NCBI GenBank assembly: GCA_021295715.1
Contig: JAGWBV010000052.1
Location: 603-40,587 of the forward strand
Length of the DNA: 39,985 nt
Direction of reading: 5' to 3'
From: Candidatus Poribacteria bacterium
GTDB taxonomy: Bacteria; Poribacteria; WGA-4E; WGA-3G
Positions 8,497 to 17,431 of the stretch are shown here, piece after piece; within the stretch, counting starts at the first letter, position 1; each line of letters begins with the position of its first letter. The notes beneath the pieces are model-generated. The model was not told the DNA's origin, made no database searches, and saw only the letters and a program-made list of their open reading frames with translations. A program made the position numbers and the translations under genes.

Positions 8497-9033
8497 ATGC
8501 CAAACACGACTTTACTCGATCCAACCTCTCAAGGCGATGCATCAGCGAAATTTCTCTCGCCACGGCTTGAGAGTTTTGATGGAAAAGTGATGGGCTTATT
8601 GAACATCACGAAAAACGGTAGTGATATTTTTCTTGACCGCATTGCTGAATTAATGAAGGAACGATTTGATCTTGCCGAAGTAATTCACGTTAAAAAACCG
8701 ACGTTCACGCGTCCCGCGCCGACGGAACTGCTCGTCGAACTGGCGGAGCAAGTAGATTTCGTCATTGAAGGACTTGCCGACTGAGGGTCCTGTATATCGT
8801 GCAGTATGCACGATGGAAGTGTTTTAGAGGAACGCGGGGTGCCAAGTGTCGCTGTTTGTACGGAAGTCTTTTTCGCAGCAGGCAAAGTGCAAGCACGTGT
8901 ACTCGGTCATAGCGAATTGGAACCGCTCACCGTTCCGCATCCAATCCAGAGTCTGACACCGGATCAGATTCGGGAGCGCGCAGAGGGTGCCGTGGAAGAA
9001 ATTGTTGCACGGTTGACAAAGAACGGTGAGTAA
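8497..9033 (+). CDS. UGSC-motif selenoprotein (Sec at TGA 8782-8784)
   Basis: An ORF of 95 codons ends at TGA and a second in-frame stretch of 82 codons follows with no other stop. Read through, they give one 178-residue protein with ...EGLAD-U-GSCISCSMHDG..., the U-G-S-C motif of the UGSC family of (seleno)proteins, where Cys replaces Sec in many homologues. Sec96 and Cys99 form a U-x-x-C redox-type pair, with a further C102. The codons after TGA continue a coherent domain (LEERGVPSVAVCTEVFFAAG), so this is not a chance extension. A hairpin suited to a bacterial SECIS follows the TGA. RBS: GAGG seven bases before the ATG. Function in the family is unclear; a redox or detoxification role is an inference. 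Automatic annotation would split it into two genes. Confidence 0.87.
8785..8814 (+). promoter_or_regulatory. bacterial SECIS-like hairpin
   Basis: ATCGTGC (8796-8802), loop AGTAT, GCACGAT (8808-8814): a perfect 7-bp stem starting 11 bases after the TGA. The apical loop begins about 19 bases after it and has G as its second base. Those distances and the early loop G match known bacterial SECIS elements, which recruit SelB to recode UGA. No selA, selB or selD lies in the window. Confidence 0.75.
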
Positions 9034-9054
9034 ATCGTAATTTTCCTAAAACTG

Positions 9055-9120
9055 AAAACGCCGTAAGGTATAGTTTGTTACGGCACAACGGAGTGTGCCT
9101 ACTATATTCTACGGCGTTTT
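9055..9120. terminator. long bidirectional hairpin between convergent genes
   Basis: AAAACGCCGTAAGGTATAGT (9055-9074) pairs with ACTATATTCTACGGCGTTTT (9101-9120), 17 of 20 positions. Inside is a second stem GGCAC(A) / (T)GTGCC. The A-run on one side and T-run on the other suit termination in both directions. It overlaps the stop codon of the minus-strand gene. Confidence 0.7.
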
Positions 9121-9601
9121 AGATGTCAAACAGCAGGGTCATTGACTCGCCTGGCTGTAAATCGTGCCACTTCTGTAACAGGGCTTGCAGTTTCTGCTGC
9201 ATAGTCTCAAGCTGCGCATCTGTGATCTTCACTGGCAGTAGTGCTCCGTAGTCGCGAAGCAGTTCACAACGGTCTGCATTCCCTCTTAAACTCTCCAACA
9301 AATCTGTCTGTAAGAGTCCGACAATTACCTCAGTGTTAATTGCTTCTTCGGGAATTTCAAAAGGGCGTTCCGCTTTAGGTTGGTTGAAATCGGGGATATC
9401 GTATCCTTTTGCTACGAGACCCAAAAAAGCGTTTTCAAACCCGAGTGTTGTTTCGACAACGTAGTGTGCCAAATCCTGAAGCGCAAACTCGCGATAAAGG
9501 TATGTCCATGTCACACTACCGTCGTCCCGAATACAAGTAAGCGTATCGGGTTTGTGTTTCGACCGGTTTTTCCCTTTTTTGAAACGAATAACCATCTGCA
9601 C
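9119..9601 (-). CDS. hypothetical protein
   Basis: 160 residues, no family recognised. It begins with a basic stretch (IRFKKGKNRSKHK), then CIRDDGSVTWTYLYREFALQDLAHYVVE, then a helical C-terminal half with ITDAQLETMQQKLQALLQKW. Likely soluble. The start chosen is GTG at 9601, six bases after an AGG; an ATG two codons later is an alternative. It follows the LamG gene by 17 bases on the same strand, so it is probably the last gene of that operon, ending at the hairpin 9055-9120. Confidence 0.6.
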   Translation of the reverse strand: MQMVIRFKKGKNRSKHKPDTLTCIRDDGSVTWTYLYREFALQDLAHYVVETTLGFENAFLGLVAKGYDIPDFNQPKAERPFEIPEEAINTEVIVGLLQTDLLESLRGNADRCELLRDYGALLPVKITDAQLETMQQKLQALLQKWHDLQPGESMTLLFDI

Positions 9602-9618
9602 TAACTACCTATCATTTC

Positions 9619-10410
9619 CTATTTGGAAAGTTTCAACCGTCCCCACGTCGTCGCGAGTTTACCACGCGCTTCGACATCAAGAGTGTTCTCAACCAAATTG
9701 TTGATCTCTTTTTTACTGAGAGCAGCGTTGTAGATTCTCGCATCTTCCACACGAGCAACGATCCAACCGTGAGCGGTGCCACCGATGAGCGCGCGCGGTC
9801 CAAAGAGTGCTTCCACATCACCGGCTTCCCAAGACTTGATCGGTCCCATCGTATAACCACCGATACGATCACCGTTCCTATATATCGTGATTTTGGCGTT
9901 TCCACCCTCGTCTTCATACGAAATCGCCAACTGGATTAGCTTCCCTGTCTCCTTTTCCTCAAATCCAGGAATGGCGTCCTGTGTGCGTCTAAAGAAGCTG
10001 CTGCCGGCCATCCAACGTTTCGGTTGACGTTCCGCATAGACGATCGCGTCAAAGGTATCTGCACTGCTTTTATTGACCGCCAATGTGGCACCTCTTGTAA
10101 CGTTCAAATCATCTAAGTAGAGCCACGTTACCAATGTTTTGTCGGGACCGATGTCAGGTCCTTTATAGCCTGTGGTCATTGCCCATTCATTATTGCCGAT
10201 ACGCAATTTTCCGTCCTTCACATCGGCACCTAAGAGATCAATATCGCTAAAGTGTCCCGTTAGGTCCTCCAATTCGACACCTTTCTCGAAGGTCCAATGC
10301 CCAATCAGATCTCCCTTTTTTTCTCCCTGTCCTAACGCTGGCATGACTATGTTTCCGAGCAGGAATAGCACAGAAATGCTCAATGCGAAATAACGCCCGA
10401 AGTGTATCAT
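9619..10410 (-). CDS. secreted LamG-domain (concanavalin-like) protein
   Basis: 263 residues with a signal peptide (MIHFGRYFALSISVLFLLG...ALGQG). The domain starts GDLIGHWTFEKGVELEDLTG and continues through TLVTWLYLDD, AGSSFFRR, LIQLAISYED, KITIYRNGDRIGGYT and RVEDARIYNAALSKKEIN, the usual pattern of LamG/LamGL jelly-roll domains that bind glycans or proteins. The extreme C-terminus EARGKLATTWGRLKLSK resembles the tail of the ThuA-like protein at 4947-5723. It lies between a DUF1549/DUF1553 gene and a hypothetical gene on the same strand. Confidence 0.85.
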   Translation of the reverse strand: MIHFGRYFALSISVLFLLGNIVMPALGQGEKKGDLIGHWTFEKGVELEDLTGHFSDIDLLGADVKDGKLRIGNNEWAMTTGYKGPDIGPDKTLVTWLYLDDLNVTRGATLAVNKSSADTFDAIVYAERQPKRWMAGSSFFRRTQDAIPGFEEKETGKLIQLAISYEDEGGNAKITIYRNGDRIGGYTMGPIKSWEAGDVEALFGPRALIGGTAHGWIVARVEDARIYNAALSKKEINNLVENTLDVEARGKLATTWGRLKLSK

Positions 10411-10461
10411 CGTTGTGTCCTCCGTTGTTGATTCTATTTGAGAGTTGCAAGGTTAATACAA

Positions 10462-10484
10462 GACACGAGGACAAGACCTCGTCC
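10462..10484. repeat. REP-like hairpin
   Basis: ACGAGG (10465-10470), loop ACAAGA, CCTCGT (10477-10482), followed by CCCTAC. On the minus strand it reads GTAGGGACGAGG..., the same GTAG-plus-stem layout as 5793-5821. It lies between the LamG start and the end of the DUF1553 gene. Confidence 0.5.
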
Positions 10485-12791
10485 CTACTGAATAAAGAGA
10501 AATGCTCGCGATGAGATGAGTGCCCATAAGAGATCCTCAGATCCTGAACGACGCTCGGGACTCTCTGAGATGTATGCTTTAGCCGTTTCAAGTTCCGTAT
10601 CCGTCGGGAACCGATTTAACGTGCTGAGGTACAACTCGGTAATAAGTGCTTGATCGTCAGGTTTCGTCTGGAGCAGATGGCTAAGCGATCCACTCGGACT
10701 CTTCAATTTTTTATGGATGTAATTGGAGTTAATCATGTGGAGTGCTTGGGCGAGTGTTGGTTCCAACTTCGGGTCCAGATCGCCGAGGAATTCACGAGAA
10801 GAACGTCCATAGAGCGATAAGAAGCGCGAACTCACCGGCAGCGGCAATTCCACAGATCGCGTCCCGATTGGATAACGCCCATACTTTTCTCTGGTGCCGG
10901 TAACATCGTTTAAAACATCTAACAACACCTGCGCCACCATCGGTCGGGGATAGAAGCGCGAGAAAAACCGGTCGTCCAACTGATTCGTTTCGTTCGGCGC
11001 TGCGGAGAGTTGATATGTGCGTGAATTGAGAATCCGCCGGATGATGTGTTTCGTATCAAACCCGCTTTTCACAAAATCGTCCGCTAACGCCTCTAAAAGT
11101 CCTTCGACGCTTGGTGGGGTCGTCGCACGCATATCGTCAACCGGATCGACGATCCCTCTTCCGAAATATTGGCTCCAGATACGATTCACAGTCGCCTTCG
11201 CGAAGTATGGATTTGTTGAGGAGGTCATCCAATCTACCAGGACTTGTAGCACATCGCCCTGATAATTCGGAGCGAGGGACTCACCGCCAAGGAAAGTCGG
11301 TAATGCCACTTCGCCGCGGTTACCTTGCACGGATTGATTAATAACGCGTCCTGTTGGATTGTGGTAGATAACCTGTTCGTTGTAGAGTTCACCACCGCGG
11401 ACACCCACTTTTCCAGTGAAAGCGGCAAAATTCCAATAGTCGTCGGTTGTCCACTGGTCAAATGGATGCTTATGGCATCTCGCACAACTCAAACGGATAC
11501 CGAGAAACACCTGTGCTGTCGTTTCGGCTCTACCTGCTGGTTGTTGCTCAATACGGTAGTAGTTTGTAGGACCGTGTTGATAGGTGCTTCCTCGTGCGGT
11601 GATAAGCTCTTGGACGACTGCATCGTAAGGTCTGTTTTCAGCAACAACCTCACGTATCCATTCGTGAAAAAGCGTTGCAGCCCGCTCACCAAATGCCCCG
11701 TTCCCTAAACTACGGGGATGGATGCGCAACATATCGGCTAATTTCAACGTTCGCAGGTCTATCCATTCCTGTTTGTCAAGAAGCGTATCAATGAGGTACG
11801 AGCGTTTGTCCGGATGCGTATCTGCGAGGAATGCTTTCACCTCATCGGGTGTTGGAAGCTGACCGATAGTGTCCAAATAGACTCGACGCATAAACGTTTC
11901 ATCCGATGTCAATGCAGAGGGACGGACGTTCAATTTCTTAAGTTTCGCAAAGACCAATTCATCAATAAAGTTGTTGGGCGTAAATCCCTCGTTCTGTGAC
12001 ACGGAAACCACAGGTTCCGCGCGCGGAATTGTTACAAACGATGCAGTGACAACACCTAAAAATCGCGCAATAACAGCGGTTCCTCCCCAGCGAACACTCG
12101 TCACTTCGCCAGTAGGTGATACATCAGCGACAGGTGCGTCCTTGGATTCATAGACGGCTTTTTCGGTTACGTCCTCAACGGATCCGTCAGAAAAATAGGC
12201 GAGGACCTTCAGTTGTGCTGTTTCTCCAACATCAGCGAGAACGACAGAACTCGGCTGGACTTCGAGTTTCCTGAGGCGCGGTTCGTCGTCAGAAAAGGGA
12301 GCCCCGGCTTCAATCCAACGGAGAATCATTAACGCCTCATCTGAACTCGGATTAAACCGTCCGCCGCCCTCATGTGCTATCTGTCCGGTGGGTTTGAGAA
12401 AAAAGAGACTCTGATCTGGTTCAAGTAGGTTGATACGTCTGCCGCGACTGTGGTGGACAATCGGTTCATAATCCGATTCTGGATTTAAGGTCAACAGAGA
12501 GAGATTTAACCCGCCCTGTCCACCAAATTTTCCGTGACACATACCGGCTGAACATCCATACTTATCGAGGATGGGTGCGACATCTTTTAAAAACTTAACA
12601 GCAGGTTCTGATTCGTCGTCTTCACCAGTTCCAGAGAGTGCGATTGTAGGTATGGGATTTGCCTTGTCAGTCGTGTTTGCATGCGTCGTGAATGGTATTA
12701 CAAACAGAAACGCGACAGCGAATACAGCAACCCGACCGATGAAGCGCGAGAAGGATTGATCACGCGCTGTGTTCCTCAATGTGCGTCTCAT
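10485..12791 (-). CDS. DUF1549/DUF1553 secreted protein with cytochrome-like motifs
   Basis: 768 residues. A hydrophobic signal segment (~20-38) is followed by a planctomycete-cytochrome-like region with GCSAGMCHG (C80, C85, H86: C-x4-C-H rather than CxxCH) and DQSLFFLKPTGQ. Next comes a bacterial Ig-like stretch (EVTSVRWGGTAVIARFLG). DUF1549 follows (FIDELVFAKL, FMRRVYLDTIGQLPTPDEV, and SCARCHKHPFDQW near 432, a true CxxCH), then DUF1553 (FAKATVNRIWSQYFGRGIVDPVDD, ILNSRTYQLS). This order is typical of the large PSD1-type families of Planctomycetes and relatives, thought to work in the periplasm; heme binding is plausible but unproven. The ATG overlaps the lon stop as ATGA, which suggests translational coupling. 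Confidence 0.9.
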   Translation of the reverse strand: MRRTLRNTARDQSFSRFIGRVAVFAVAFLFVIPFTTHANTTDKANPIPTIALSGTGEDDESEPAVKFLKDVAPILDKYGCSAGMCHGKFGGQGGLNLSLLTLNPESDYEPIVHHSRGRRINLLEPDQSLFFLKPTGQIAHEGGGRFNPSSDEALMILRWIEAGAPFSDDEPRLRKLEVQPSSVVLADVGETAQLKVLAYFSDGSVEDVTEKAVYESKDAPVADVSPTGEVTSVRWGGTAVIARFLGVVTASFVTIPRAEPVVSVSQNEGFTPNNFIDELVFAKLKKLNVRPSALTSDETFMRRVYLDTIGQLPTPDEVKAFLADTHPDKRSYLIDTLLDKQEWIDLRTLKLADMLRIHPRSLGNGAFGERAATLFHEWIREVVAENRPYDAVVQELITARGSTYQHGPTNYYRIEQQPAGRAETTAQVFLGIRLSCARCHKHPFDQWTTDDYWNFAAFTGKVGVRGGELYNEQVIYHNPTGRVINQSVQGNRGEVALPTFLGGESLAPNYQGDVLQVLVDWMTSSTNPYFAKATVNRIWSQYFGRGIVDPVDDMRATTPPSVEGLLEALADDFVKSGFDTKHIIRRILNSRTYQLSAAPNETNQLDDRFFSRFYPRPMVAQVLLDVLNDVTGTREKYGRYPIGTRSVELPLPVSSRFLSLYGRSSREFLGDLDPKLEPTLAQALHMINSNYIHKKLKSPSGSLSHLLQTKPDDQALITELYLSTLNRFPTDTELETAKAYISESPERRSGSEDLLWALISSRAFLFIQ

Positions 12792-15208
12792 GAGAAGACC
12801 TCCGTGAAAACTTCGGTTACATGTTCTACAAATAGAAACTCAACACCAGATTGAATGTCTTCGGGAACTTCAATGAAGTGTTTTTTGTTGCCTTCTGGCA
12901 TGATGACCTTTTTGATACCTGCCTGCTTCGCTGCGAGTATTTTTTCCTTCACACCGCCAATGGGTAACACCCTCCCTCTGAGAGTCAGCTCACCTGTCAT
13001 GGCGATTTCAGGATTGATTTGTTGCTGCGTAGCAATTGAAGCAAGCGCTGTCGCAATTGTAATACCAGCCGAGGGACCGTCTTTAGGGATTGCTCCTGCT
13101 GGCACATGAATGTGAATGTCGTTTTCTAATGCACTCGGATCAAACTTAAGCGCATCAGACTGAGATTTCACATAACTGAGGGCAGCCTGTGCGGATTCCT
13201 GCATGACCTCGCCAATCTGACCGGTAATACGGACTTGCGTCTGAGCATTTACCTTCTTGGTAGCAGCGACCTCAATGAAGAGGATCTCACCACCAGCAGG
13301 TGTGACAGAAAGTCCTGTCGCAACACCAACATCAGCTTTACGACTCGCTATTTCAGAATCAAACTTCGCTGGTCCCAAATAACCTTGGATGTCTTTTGTT
13401 GTGATGGTTGTCTGCTCGGTATTCCCTTCGGCAACACTACGTGCGACTTTTCGGCAAACGGTCCCGAGTTCGCGCTCTAAATTTCGTACACCCGCCTCGC
13501 GAGTATATTCGCTGATGACTTTGTCAATCGCTTTATCCTTAATGTTAATCAATTCATCATTCAATCCGTTCTCTTTCAATTGACGCGGTATCAGATACTG
13601 CTTGGCGATAATTTGCTTTTCGTTGGCGGTATAGCCGGGGAGTTCTATGGTCTCCATCCGATCCCGTAACGGTGGCGGAATCGTGTGAAGTTGGTTTGCT
13701 GTTGTGACAAACATCACTTTTGAAAGGTCAAACGGGACGTCAAGGTAGTTGTCCGTAAATGAATGATTCTGTTCCGGATCAAGGACTTCCAGAAGTGCGG
13801 AAGCCGGGTCACCTCGAAAATCAGATCCAAGTTTGTCAATCTCATCAAGCATAAAGACAGGATTGTTCGACTCAGCTTGTCGGAGTCCTTTGACGATGCG
13901 TCCCGGCATTGAACCGATGTAAGTCCGTCGATGCCCACGGATTTCGGCTTCGTCGTGCATACCCCCTAACGACATACGCACAAATTTTCGGTTCATTGAG
14001 CGAGCGATAGACCTACCGAGAGAGGTTTTTCCGACGCCCGGTGGTCCAACGAAACAAAAGATAGGTCCCTTCATATCGGTTTTGAGCATGCGGACAGCTA
14101 GATACTCCAAAATTCGCTCTTTGACCTTTTCTAAATCGTAGTGATCCTCATTAAGGATTTCTTGTGCCGCTGTGAGGTCTAAAGCGTCTTCTGTGCTGAC
14201 ACACCAAGGAAGATTTAACAGCCAGTCCAAATAGTTTCGAGAAACGGTGGATTCAGGCGAGAAAGACTGCATTTTAGAGAGCCTTTTCAATTCTTTTGCC
14301 GCTGCTTGTTTTGCTTTATCGGGCATTTCAGTTTCGCTCAACTGCTCCCGCATTTCATCAATTTCAAGTCCGAGGTCATCCGATTCACCAAGTTCTGTCT
14401 GAATGGCTTTAAGTTGTTCTCTGAGATAATATTCACGCTGCCCTTTATTGATGACGGCTTGCGCGTTATTTTGGATTTTGCTTTCCAATTCATGGAGATC
14501 GAGTTCTTTAGCGAGTATAACAGCGAGCGTATTCAAACGTTCATGGACAGATACCGCCTCCAAAACGCGTTGCTTATCGTGTGGCTTTAAATCCAGCATG
14601 GCAGCGATATAGTCAGCAAGGCGACCCGGTTCATCAATCATTGTTTTGGTTAGGCTGCCGTATTCCTCTTGATAGCGCGATGACATCTGAACGATGCGTT
14701 GGAACATTTCATCGTTGCTGCGGACGAGTGCCTCCACCTCCAGATCCCCCTCTGGGTTACCAACAGTATCTTTATTATCACCGCTGATGACATTAACCCG
14801 AACCTTGACGAAGGGTTCGGTGTGCAAAATCTCCTCGATTTGGACGCGTTCACGTCCAACAGCGAGAAACAACACGTCTTCATCGTCAGTTTTGTATCGG
14901 AGGATGTGTATTAAACTCCCGATTGGACTGAGGTTGCTCTTTTTAAGATCCTTGATGTCCTCTTTAGAGAGAGCCTTTTTCGGGTGAAAAATGCAAAGCA
15001 TTCTCTCATTTTCCATGGCACATTCAACAGCCGTCGTTGCCATTTTTCCAGTGAGTGCAACGTGGTGTGGAGGGAATGGTGGCACCGGCGGCATATACGG
15101 AAAGACAACGAGGTCATCTAAGGGAAGGAGTGGGAGTTCCTGGACAAGTTCTTCTTCTTCGGTGGTATTTTCGTCTGTGTTTTTTTCTTCTTTCTCTCTG
15201 GTTTCCAT
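12788..15208 (-). CDS. lon: ATP-dependent Lon protease
   Basis: 806 residues, full length. N-terminal LON domain (LPLLPLDDLVVFPYMPP..., with an unusual proline-rich 40-48), central coiled coil, AAA+ module with Walker A GPPGVGKT (388-395) and Walker B VFMLDEIDK (D455, E456), and a C-terminal protease domain with the Ser-Lys dyad S713 (PKDGPSAG) and K756 (GGVKEKILAA). It degrades misfolded and regulatory proteins in the cytoplasm. RBS AAGGAG eight bases before the ATG. A leader-repeat tail lies ~30 bases further upstream, and a TATAAT (minus, 15274-15279) is a possible -10. It is the first gene of a possible operon with the DUF1553, LamG and hypothetical genes. Confidence 0.97.
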   Translation of the reverse strand: METREKEEKNTDENTTEEEELVQELPLLPLDDLVVFPYMPPVPPFPPHHVALTGKMATTAVECAMENERMLCIFHPKKALSKEDIKDLKKSNLSPIGSLIHILRYKTDDEDVLFLAVGRERVQIEEILHTEPFVKVRVNVISGDNKDTVGNPEGDLEVEALVRSNDEMFQRIVQMSSRYQEEYGSLTKTMIDEPGRLADYIAAMLDLKPHDKQRVLEAVSVHERLNTLAVILAKELDLHELESKIQNNAQAVINKGQREYYLREQLKAIQTELGESDDLGLEIDEMREQLSETEMPDKAKQAAAKELKRLSKMQSFSPESTVSRNYLDWLLNLPWCVSTEDALDLTAAQEILNEDHYDLEKVKERILEYLAVRMLKTDMKGPIFCFVGPPGVGKTSLGRSIARSMNRKFVRMSLGGMHDEAEIRGHRRTYIGSMPGRIVKGLRQAESNNPVFMLDEIDKLGSDFRGDPASALLEVLDPEQNHSFTDNYLDVPFDLSKVMFVTTANQLHTIPPPLRDRMETIELPGYTANEKQIIAKQYLIPRQLKENGLNDELINIKDKAIDKVISEYTREAGVRNLERELGTVCRKVARSVAEGNTEQTTITTKDIQGYLGPAKFDSEIASRKADVGVATGLSVTPAGGEILFIEVAATKKVNAQTQVRITGQIGEVMQESAQAALSYVKSQSDALKFDPSALENDIHIHVPAGAIPKDGPSAGITIATALASIATQQQINPEIAMTGELTLRGRVLPIGGVKEKILAAKQAGIKKVIMPEGNKKHFIEVPEDIQSGVEFLFVEHVTEVFTEVFS

Positions 15209-15239
15209 GTTTTTTCTCCTTTTTAAAATAGATGTGCCG

Positions 15240-15263
15240 TTTTTTAGTTTTACCTTGCAGAGG
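15240..15263 (-). repeat. leader repeat tail, partial copy upstream of lon
   Basis: Minus strand CCTCTGCAAGGTAAAACTAAAAA matches the tail of the leader repeat (CCGCAAGGTAAAATTAAAAA). Here it is ~30 bases from the ATG, and lon has its own AAGGAG. No head hairpin is seen. Confidence 0.55.
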
Positions 15264-15458
15264 AATGACGTGGATTATAACTTTAGCGGATCTTGCTTAT
15301 ATTGTCTGAACAGTATGCAATATCTGTGCCAATAACGTAGAATAACAGGAATTCCCACTGAATATCTGCCAAACTGACACAGTCTTAAAAGGATTATGAT
15401 TTCATCGGTCAATTTGACTTCTTCGTAAAGAACGGATATGGAGCAGCGTCCGAGAATA

Positions 15459-17417
15459 TTAGGGCCAAAATTGATATAGTGTTGTGTTCGCAAGAATGCT
15501 ACCGATGCTCCACAAACTTCCACTGATGTAATCTCCGAGGGCAAGTCCGAGGAAGAGCGGGACCATGCGTCTGTAGGCTTTGAGTCCTCCTTGATGCAAT
15601 ACAACTGCCTTTGCTACCCATGCGACAAAGAGGCAGCTCCAGAGGTTGTACATGCCCCAACTATTTGCCATAGCATAGCCGAGTGGATGCAGCGGCCACC
15701 AGAGAAAACGGGTTCGCAATAACATGAGCCCGAGAGCGACACCTGCACCGCCTCCCATAAAAGCAAGTGCGGGGACATCCGTGCCCTGTGGATAATTCAA
15801 CCAGTTTTCAAGTTGTCTATAAACGCCCCTGCCAAACCCTAATGCCCAGGGACCGTAATAACCCGTCTCTGCTCCATGTCTGTAGTAACTATCCAAGAGT
15901 AGCCAGAATATAACGATCGCGCCGACGAGGGTAGCAATGACAATCGCCGCGGCGGTGTGCTGTGGGCGGATCTGCCGTCGCTCTGAGATTTTCAACGCCT
16001 CTAATTCTTGCGGCATCGGGTGTGCTCGATAGGCTCGGTTAAAGAACATGTACAACGAAAAAACCGTTTTTGTGCTCGTTGTCAAACGCTGGGTGCCGAA
16101 CGCTGTTACGATTAACCCGTGTGGATCGACTCTGTGCAAATCGTGAACTAAGAATCCTAATTCCGCCCGAAGTCGGGCAATCATCGTCGCGAGTAAAAAA
16201 TAAAGCCCGAAAAAGATCGGAATTACCCAAAGCGACATCCCTGCCTTATAGGAAAACACGGACAAAAACAGCATCCCGCACATGATACCGAGAAAAGCGA
16301 TGTGATACGGCATCGGCTCACGCTGCATCTCCATCTGAGACGTGCCTCGGAACCCATCTACGACCCCGGTAAAAATCCGTTTGATGTGCGTTCTGCCGAC
16401 CCATCCAGCGGTCCCGAGAAGGACCATATACGCCCCGAAACTCTGTGCATCCGCATAAGGGAAGCCCGGTAAATTCCGTATCCCAAGAATACTGCCTGCC
16501 ATTAACTCAAATTTGTAAACCCAATAGAACGCCCAACACGAAAAAAGTAGATCCAGTGGAATGAGGAAACTAATCCCAATGGCAAAGGGATAAAATGAGA
16601 GACGCACACCCCCCATTGCATTCCAAGGACGACCAGTGAAGTACTGATGGATGTTTTGCCGTTTAACTGGTAGATATGGAACAACTGGATAAATCGAATT
16701 AAGTAGGTTTAGGATGCTAATGGCTGCGGCAATACTGAAGCCCAACCACATCAGCTTATTTTTAAAAAAACTTGTATTCGGCTCCGTCATCGCGAGCGGA
16801 AGTTGAATAATTGGATAGGTCAGTCGTTCCCGCTCAGTCCATTGGATTCGAAGCAGTGTGTTGATACACAGCATAACGAACATCAACACGAGGATAAAAA
16901 TGGTCCACCACACCACTGGAACCGCCCAAGCGTTAAGATGTGCCTTTCGGTAGAGGCTGGATTGCCCCTCATAATATCCCGATAGGACGCTGGTGTCTTG
17001 AACGGTTAACCATGTTGGAAGTTCTTTCCAGAAAAGCTGCTGCCACTCATTCTCAGACGTTGCAAACCGAAATGGATGCCCGAGGATAGTGACAAGAATT
17101 TCCATCATATCGTGCGAGCAGAGCGATGAAACGATGCACAACATGACGTAAACTGTGAGCAACTCCGCCGGTGTTAATCGCAGTTTTGGAGACAATTTTC
17201 CCAACGCTGCGCTGAACACCATCAGCCAAAAGATTATGAAAATGACATTGGACAGCGGGTGAATTAACGTCGGATGTGTGTAGCGGACAACCTCCAGTTC
17301 GATGATCCAAAAAACGTTAAGAGGAATCAGAAGCATTGCGATGAGAAATGCTTTCGGTGTTAACCCACGTTCACCTCTGAACAAGTTTCGCGCTACATCC
17401 CCCGTGTTGTCTGTCAT
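15459..17417 (-). CDS. polytopic membrane protein, DUF6785/OPT-like
   Basis: 652 residues with about twelve hydrophobic segments (e.g. 25-45, 55-75, 170-195, 220-245, 275-300, late ones around 490-510 and 600-620). Recognisable stretches are RLTPAELLTVYVML, ERLTYPIIQLPL, GFPYADAQSFGAYM and LRAELGFLVHDLHRVDPHGL. This is the pattern of large inner-membrane proteins of Planctomycetes/Poribacteria annotated as DUF6784/DUF6785 and resembling oligopeptide transporters; the substrate is unknown. The ATG follows AAGGTATAATTAAAAT, similar to the leader-repeat tail. The CapA-like gene ends 14 bases upstream, so the two are probably cotranscribed. Confidence 0.75.
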   Translation of the reverse strand: MTDNTGDVARNLFRGERGLTPKAFLIAMLLIPLNVFWIIELEVVRYTHPTLIHPLSNVIFIIFWLMVFSAALGKLSPKLRLTPAELLTVYVMLCIVSSLCSHDMMEILVTILGHPFRFATSENEWQQLFWKELPTWLTVQDTSVLSGYYEGQSSLYRKAHLNAWAVPVVWWTIFILVLMFVMLCINTLLRIQWTERERLTYPIIQLPLAMTEPNTSFFKNKLMWLGFSIAAAISILNLLNSIYPVVPYLPVKRQNIHQYFTGRPWNAMGGVRLSFYPFAIGISFLIPLDLLFSCWAFYWVYKFELMAGSILGIRNLPGFPYADAQSFGAYMVLLGTAGWVGRTHIKRIFTGVVDGFRGTSQMEMQREPMPYHIAFLGIMCGMLFLSVFSYKAGMSLWVIPIFFGLYFLLATMIARLRAELGFLVHDLHRVDPHGLIVTAFGTQRLTTSTKTVFSLYMFFNRAYRAHPMPQELEALKISERRQIRPQHTAAAIVIATLVGAIVIFWLLLDSYYRHGAETGYYGPWALGFGRGVYRQLENWLNYPQGTDVPALAFMGGGAGVALGLMLLRTRFLWWPLHPLGYAMANSWGMYNLWSCLFVAWVAKAVVLHQGGLKAYRRMVPLFLGLALGDYISGSLWSIGSILANTTLYQFWP

Positions 17418-17431
17418 ATTTTAATTATACC

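Noticed and set aside
15275-15604. 109-codon minus-strand frame between lon and the membrane protein
   Set aside because: It overlaps the 3' end of the membrane-protein gene in a different frame and shows no recognisable feature.
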